Part shown: positions 60,201 through 64,000 of the stretch, piece by piece
Layout of the letters: every line of letters starts with the position of its first letter
Position numbering within the stretch: position 1 is the stretch's first letter
Assembly (NCBI GenBank): GCA_003260075.1
Contig: QLIY01000386.1
Coordinates: 6,087-70,086, forward strand
DNA length: 64,000 nucleotides
From: Phallusia mammillata
Taxonomy: Eukaryota > Chordata > Ascidiacea > Phlebobranchia > Ascidiidae
Direction of reading: 5' to 3'
Position numbers and translations under genes: made by a program
Notes under the pieces: model-generated
Told to the model about the DNA's origin: nothing
Seen by the model: only the letters and a program-made list of their open reading frames with translations
Database searches by the model: none

Positions 60201-63200
60201 TGCAAGAAAGCAAAAGCATCGGTAGTTGCCAAAGAAATCACACGTTTCGTGACACACCAGATAGACGTGGTAATATCCCTATAAAAGAGATTGGAGCTAA
60301 CATAACAAAACCATAACTTGACCGGTGACAAATAATTACCAAAAAATAAAGCTAATTTTGACGGATCTGTTTATAGTTGTAACCGGTTGTACGTCATTCA
60401 TCCTGTCAAATCCTACCATGTTGTATCAATTAAGTTTTGCATTCACAGCAAACTTTTCGACAAAGAGTCATATGTCACTTTTAACCTATAACTATTCAAA
60501 GAAAATTTAAGCAGCAAAACCACGTTTAGGTATACTTCACCACTTCACCACGTCACCACGATTCGATTTGAATCGAACAAACGATTAGGATTATTTTGTT
60601 TCTCACAGAGCTATATGTACGAAGGCACATTATTTGCTTATAAATAAATAGAAAGCAATAAAATAAATAGCTAACAAACCTAAATTGAAACCTGTCTGAC
60701 AGTTTACTTACTCGTTTGAGTCAAGTCTCTCTGATTCATTTTGCAAAGTTTCCCAGTTCTTTCCGAGTTCCTGCAAGCGCAAAAACTCGTTACTATATTG
60801 TTTTGCAAAAAATATTAGTGCAAAAATTTACCAGATAATTTATGATGTAATACTTGTCGTAGTCCTTATTTTTGGGATTGAGTCGGCGATGTGCTTTCTT
60901 GCGCATGTGCTCACGTAAAGATGCCCGATCTTTGAAAAGTTTCTCACAAAAGAGACATTGCAGTCTGTGAAGGTTAAACATAATTAAAGAAAGAATTAGG
61001 ACAAACACAAAAAACTTACGCATCCAACTTTGCATGTATTTCGTCTAAAAACTCCCGCACGTTCACTGAAACACATGTTTATTTTAAGGTAAACGGGTTT
61101 TTCACCCTGTTGCCTGTCTTTAATATTGAACAAACTATAAAATGTGTCACGTGCTTTTAAACCATCTTTTTGGCACATTAGTTTGGTGAACATAGCGGGA
61201 AACACGCGCGCCCGCAATTGCAACGTGATTATGTCTGTTGATGCAGAAGTTTTTGTTGGCAGAATCCTTTTTAACAGAGCAATATTTAAAGCTACATATT
61301 GTTTTCAAAACATATCAGCTACATTGTATGAAACATATTATGTGATTTGTATTTAGATCTTGTAATCAATTAATCCGTTGAGACCTTTCCTGATGGCATT
61401 TTTACAAGTATGTAAAACAATGCAGGCAATGAAGATTTTTCTGGAAATATAATTTACAGTTCTATCATTATGTTGCAATACACAGCTTGCAATGGGTGGT
61501 TTATTTGCTTTGAACCAGCAAACTATTATTAGTGTCATACATTTAGCGGGATGGTGGTTTCAACATATTAAAGTACCAGATAGATTTTTTCAAATCTGGT
61601 TGTATGACACCCCTGAACCAACTTTACTAACCGATATTATCTGGATGTCCGATGTTGAAGTTGTGATCTTCTGTCATGTGATTGAACAAGTTAATTCGAT
61701 TACCCTGAGGCACATAATAATAGTTATAACATTGTTTGCAAAAGGAAACAATCCAAAAACTGATACTCTCACAAAGTTTATTTTAATGACATTGATTTTG
61801 AAACCTTCTCCTCAAAACCTTTTAGGGTAAACCATCATGATTGTTTTTGAAATTACAGATTTTATTGGTTTTGTTTGTAATAATATATACACAGCCAAAA
61901 AGGGGTCTTCCATGATTGTTGTTATACCACAAGTAAAAAAAATACCTTGAAGTGTTTTGTACAAAAAGGGCACATTCTTTCGAAATTGTTGTCTTTTCTT
62001 TCAAACTCTTGTCGAAGTAAAAGTTGTTTCTACATCAATTATTAAACAAAGTTGGTAAAAAAATTAGATTTGTGGTATTTCCTATTAGCACAACATTTAC
62101 CAATTTGGACAACTGCAATTCCTCACGAATTTTTTTGTCTTCTGGCAAAGCATCACAAAGTAAAAAGTATTCTTCAGATTCCCCCATATCTTTACGTCCT
62201 GTGTTTGTTTTTATCTTTGAACAAAATTCATCAAGAGGACCTTCTTGGAAACGTTTTTTCCAATATATTGCATATCTGGAAAAAAAGTGTTGCAGAATTT
62301 AATTATCAAAATTTCCCCACACTAGACAGTCAAATAACACACTTTCATGTATTGCCGGCGACTTACTTTCTTAAGTCAGCAATTAGCTTGACATCAGCTA
62401 CAACCATCTTATGTTCTACAATCAGGTGACACAAGTATTCATCGTAATGAGCTTTTGAGTCCAAATCTTTCTCAGTATATTGGCAAAGCATACATGGTGT
62501 TTCATTATCAGCTAACTTCTTGTTTGATGCTTCAACTACGGACAGGGTTTAAAATAATTCATATGTATTGGTCATTGTATAAGTATTAACACAGTTGTTA
62601 TTTGTCTGCTGTATTTGCCACTGAAAAAAGTTTTAAATATTGCACCTGAGTTTGGAGTAAGCTTTTCTTCTTTCAACAGAAGTGGTTCTAGAATCATGCT
62701 ATGAGAGCTTTTGTGGTCATTATGGCTTTCATCATAAACATACTGCAAACATTGTGTGAGACAATAAATAATTGATTCACATAACCTTGAGAGATCAGCA
62801 GATTTAGACATAAGTGCAGTACAGCTATCAAATTTAGTGTAAAAACACTGTGTCAGTTGAATGTTTTTGTGGACACGAAAGATGGTTTTCCTAATTGTCC
62901 CCAATCTATCTGTGTAGTTTGTCTTGTTTATGCTTGGGCACATACACCATTAGCAATAGGTCCCCACACTTTTGCCCAGTGAATAAGTAACAGTACCCAT
63001 GGTCAAATGATGTGATTATTTTTGAATAAATTGGTAAAAAAAGTAACATGTACTTTGAATTCAATCCATTAAAAGCTCTTGCCTTTGTTTTTTTACACAA
63101 GAGACACGTCCTTTCCTGCCCAGAAATACAGACCCACAAAAACAACATAAAAATACACGCCATTCCAGTTTGCAAATTTTAAGATCACATTATGGCCACA

Positions 63201-63979
63201 AAATTAATTCTTCAGTAAGTGCAGCCTTTTTTGAAGTTTCCTTTTTAGCAAGCCGGTTTGTGTTAGGTCGTCCATAGTCACTGAAGAAACAATTTTGGCT
63301 AACTATCTATCACATGTGTATTTCACATGTGAACCTTAATCCTTGGATTTGATACTACAGAATAAACATTAAAAAATATTTAATAAAGTACTTACATTTT
63401 TACTTTCTGCATTAGGTACAGCTACATTCTCTGCTTTAGTGTTATCCTAGAAAAACAGTGTGATATGTCAAACTGCTGTCACAAAAAACACATAACTATA
63501 ACCAACCCTAATAGGTGTTTTAACAGAACATTTTTTTTATTTTTGCCAGTTTTTATCCGCTCATTACATTTTTCTATATTTTTAGTGAAAAGAAGCTTAA
63601 AAATGACTGGACAGATAATCTAAAAATTGTTACATTAAATAGAATAACACAGACTCACTTGCCCTTTGGACTCACTTAAAATAAGTTATCGCGTTCAAGT
63701 TCAACATTTGAAGCCATGTGTACTTACATTTGACTTTGACATGGAACTGGAATAAGAAACTAAATTGTCATTAACATCTGTATCCTCTGTTGATCTACTT
63801 TGTCCAATATCAACAGTTTCAGCACCAGAGTCAGCAGATTGTTCTTTTTTAACTGTTTTAATTAAACCAACTTCACTTGCATTGGTAGATTGTAGTGGTT
63901 CAACATTATCACAACCACCAACTTCTTCTGGTTTTGTATTTTCATTGTCAAGTTCTTTATTTTCCATTTCCATATTCAA
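40659..63979 (-). CDS. ZNF277: ZNF277-like C2H2 zinc-finger protein, with a 19.4 kb intron
   Basis: ZNF277 is a conserved C2H2 protein implicated in chromatin (Polycomb) association and in binding the ribosomal protein uS5. Exons, in transcript order: 63979-63728, 63446-63396, unresolved middle, 62535-62367, 62275-62101, 62029-61946, 61704-61632, 61065-61020, 60964-60832, 60770-60712, then 41317-41221, 41095-40905 and 40836-40659. Phases agree from 62535 to the stop. Anchors to vertebrate ZNF277 include HKMVVADVKLIADLRK, EEYFLLCDALPEDKKIREEL, FNHMTEDHNFNIGHPDNI, LQCLFCEKLFKDRASLREHM, DWSGWNEE, SFYQQVKMINFIRRLVH and YYFPTYENDSLLC. The N-terminal 101 residues are acidic and disordered. The join between 63396 (phase 0) and 62535 (phase 1 needed) is not solved, so a further exon is likely. 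The gene hosts a TRIM-NHL gene in its big intron. Confidence 0.93.
41318..45505. other. ZNF277 giant intron, gene-poor left part
   Basis: This is about 4.2 kb without a gene I can support. The 94-codon minus frame at 42179-42463 has no recognisable domain. A possible plus-strand first exon (ATG at 43077 to the cag at 43166, phase 0) could join the exon at 46293, but its donor (gtatag) is weak. Confidence 0.45.
45506..45514 (+). promoter_or_regulatory. Candidate TATA box of distal TRIM-NHL promoter
   Basis: TATATAAAG lies 170 nt upstream of the ATG at 45676. The following 150 nt are GC-balanced and free of repeats, in keeping with a 5' leader. Confidence 0.4.
45676..46354 (+). CDS. Candidate alternative first exons of TRIM-NHL (distal)
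   Basis: There are two exons. 45676-45747 begins MSDEIVWRLSF and ends phase 0 at ata/gtcagt. 46293-46354 is preceded by tttttttag, reads LVLHDDDFSGQGFATCNEDI and ends phase 2 at ag/gtaagg. That phase fits the acceptor at 53654 exactly, giving an Arg codon across the junction. No homology supports the peptide, so the evidence is splice grammar only. The poly-C duplication at 46114-46257 lies in the small intron. Confidence 0.4.
46114..46257. repeat. X-C10-X' tandem duplication (67 nt units)
   Basis: Units 46114-46180 and 46191-46257 are each 67 nt and flank 10 C. They differ by few bases near the A/T run. This is the same architecture as four other loci in the window. Confidence 0.9.
46355..47540. 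other. ZNF277 intron, no gene seen
   Basis: The 85-codon frame at 46797 has no recognisable domain and no splice support. Otherwise this is unremarkable AT-rich sequence. Confidence 0.45.
47541..47562 (+). promoter_or_regulatory. CRE plus TATA-like promoter P2 of TRIM-NHL
   Basis: TTTACGTCAT at 47541-47550 (a CRE/ATF-type site) is followed 4 nt later by TATTTATA at 47555-47562. This lies 162 nt before the ATG of candidate first exon 47724. The downstream leader is unusually GC-rich for the window. Confidence 0.5.
47724..47779 (+). CDS. Candidate alternative first exon of TRIM-NHL (MAFNYQ...)
   Basis: This exon has an ATG and 56 nt of coding sequence reading MAFNYQLESEIRRTSSLE plus two bases. 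It ends phase 2 at ag/gtagaa, the phase needed to join the acceptor at 53654 as Arg-Phe-Ala-Gly-His-Met. It is the same length as the 48502 exon. The donor is weaker than consensus. Support comes from the upstream CRE/TATA pair and phase, not from homology. Confidence 0.45.
48149..48177 (+). promoter_or_regulatory. CRE plus TATA-like promoter P3 of TRIM-NHL
   Basis: TTACGTCATC at 48149-48158 is preceded by a second half-site (TGACG) and followed by GGATAAAA at 48171-48178. This lies about 325 nt before the ATG of candidate first exon 48502. It repeats the site order of the promoter at 47541. Confidence 0.45.
48502..48557 (+). CDS. Most likely first coding exon of TRIM-NHL (MSDIMNR...)
   Basis: The exon reads MSDIMNRNLCVLDEEEDD plus two bases and ends phase 2 at cg/gtaagt, a strong consensus donor. 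Joined to the acceptor at 53654 it continues RFAGHMM into the RING exon without a stop. With it the complete frame is 866 codons plus stop. The initiator could instead be the ATG at 53667, in which case this exon would be leader only. Confidence 0.6.
48742..49027. repeat. X-C12-X' tandem duplication (137 nt units)
   Basis: Units 48742-48878 and 48891-49027 are each 137 nt and flank 12 C. About three substitutions were seen (for example cactaaatc/cactgaatc). It lies in the first intron after 48557. Confidence 0.92.
49028..51148. other. TRIM-NHL/ZNF277 intron, no gene seen
   Basis: Antisense and sense frames at 49280-49550 overlap each other and have no recognisable domains. Nothing else can be supported here. 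Confidence 0.45.
51149..51220. repeat. 72-nt pure poly-C tract
   Basis: An uninterrupted run of 72 C. It generates poly-Pro and poly-Gly pseudo-frames on the two strands. No flanking duplication was found, unlike the five shorter poly-C loci. If real, the G-rich strand would form quadruplexes. Confidence 0.95.
51221..52855. other. TRIM-NHL/ZNF277 intron, no gene seen
   Basis: A short ATG frame at 51363-51388 ends phase 2 before gtaaag and could in principle be another first exon. At nine codons this is weak. No other feature was recognised. Confidence 0.4.
52856..52920 (+). CDS. Weak candidate alternative first exon of TRIM-NHL
   Basis: The ATG begins a 65-nt frame (MSPTRLRTRSAPDY...) that ends phase 2 at ag/gttcgt, compatible with the 53654 acceptor. 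There is no promoter or homology support, so chance is quite possible. Confidence 0.25.
53654..59657 (+). CDS. TRIM-NHL protein (RING, B-box 1, B-box 2, coiled coil, six NHL repeats)
   Basis: This is a RING E3 ligase of the TRIM-NHL group, related to TRIM71, brat and mei-P26. Exons: 53654-54173, 54455-54589, 54944-55102, 55812-55940, 56270-56494, 56643-56756, 57136-57288, 57862-58079, 58165-58312, 58480-58648, 58787-58891, 58977-59147, 59359-59657, with first exon 48502-48557. The total is 866 residues and all phases fit. Domains: RING about 42-83 (CQIC...HTFCLKCL...CPTC), B-box 1 from about 130 (CDTC...RCLDC), B-box 2 from about 193 (IHDGEVAKIYCQSCQCPIC), and coiled coil to about 400. Six NHL blades span about 447-710 (for example NRIIVADVGKHCIFIH, HDNILVADCWNHRVDIF). 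A Ser-rich tail of about 155 residues follows. No filamin domain is seen, so the layout is closer to mei-P26 or brat than to TRIM2/TRIM3/TRIM71. NHL propellers of this group bind RNA in flies and mammals; RNA binding here is inferred. Confidence 0.93.
54556..54769. repeat. X-C11-X' duplication copying a TRIM-NHL exon end
   Basis: Units 54556-54656 and 54669-54769 are each 101 nt and flank 11 C at 54658-54668. Two mismatches were seen. Unit 1 contains the last 34 nt of the B-box 2 exon and its donor; unit 2 repeats that partial exon and donor inside the intron, without its own acceptor. It would be harmless to splicing if real. Confidence 0.93.
60145..60150 (+). terminator. TRIM-NHL polyadenylation signal AATAAA
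   Basis: A canonical AATAAA lies about 490 nt after the TRIM-NHL stop codon. A second one occurs near 60346. The region 59658-60711 holds no gene besides this 3' UTR and the end of the ZNF277 intron. Confidence 0.5.
62572..63175 (-). other. Coding-like block in ZNF277 intron, unresolved
   Basis: Two overlapping minus-strand frames cover this block. One (62906-63175) contains TCLLCKKTKARAFNGLNSKY; the other (62572-62943) contains FYTKFDSCTALMSKSADLSR and ends with a possible donor after LTPNS. That donor has phase 1, exactly what the ZNF277 exon at 62535 needs. I do not recognise the peptides. It could be a missing ZNF277 exon, a decayed gene, or noise. No good acceptor with phase 0 was found. 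Confidence 0.25.
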
Positions 63980-64000
63980 CTAATTACCAAACGTATATTT

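Noticed and set aside
61492..61830. 112-codon plus-strand frame
   Set aside because: It is the antisense shadow of ZNF277 exon 61704-61632, which matches the vertebrate protein on the minus strand.
1..64000. CRISPR arrays, operons, bacterial-type promoters
   Set aside because: Intron-rich animal DNA; no regularly spaced direct repeats were seen.

Overview
This is an intron-rich, AT-rich animal genomic window. Every conserved protein in it has a clear vertebrate or invertebrate counterpart. Short introns, fast-diverging linker regions, many small hAT-type elements and signs of high heterozygosity suggest a tunicate such as Ciona. That species call is inference from overall character; no species-specific marker was checked.

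Layout. (1) 1713-26558, plus strand: 48 exons encode about the C-terminal four fifths (about 2,213 residues) of an inositol 1,4,5-trisphosphate receptor (ITPR). Every exon junction was checked for phase. The IP3-binding N-terminus lies upstream of the window. (2) 27871-39391: four intronless seven-transmembrane genes (A minus, B plus, C plus, D minus) form one divergent paralogous family. They keep the GPCR disulphide pair but carry L-W-x-R-Q in place of DRY, and D-(W/C)-R-x-R after helix 7 in place of NPxxY. I do not recognise this family; it is the best candidate here for an undescribed system. (3) 36322-37479, minus strand, between C and D: an intronless METTL4 (MT-A70 methyltransferase). 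(4) 40659-63979, minus strand: ZNF277, split by a 19.4 kb intron. (5) Inside that intron, on the plus strand, lies a complete TRIM-NHL gene (RING, two B-boxes, coiled coil, six NHL repeats). It has several candidate alternative first exons, two of which sit behind TTACGTCAT plus TATA-like promoters.

Repeats. Three hAT-like MITEs have 8-bp target duplications that are exact (11847-12395, 24476-24885, 32832-33059). A fourth is degenerate (6905-7825). A dispersed repeat of about 1 kb occurs in two ITPR introns. Five loci show a striking structure: a segment X, a run of 10-16 C, then an equal-length near-identical copy of X. The simplest reading is unmerged overlapping contig ends carrying artefactual poly-C, not biology. 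A 300-nt copy that ends at the single N (24842) and a 72-nt poly-C run point the same way.

How the genes relate. ITPR (calcium release), METTL4 (RNA/DNA methylation), ZNF277 (zinc finger) and the TRIM-NHL protein (ubiquitin/RNA regulation) are separate housekeeping or regulatory genes with no obvious shared pathway. The 7TM cluster is the accessory, lineage-specific part. A link between the 7TM proteins and IP3/calcium signalling through the neighbouring ITPR would be speculation.
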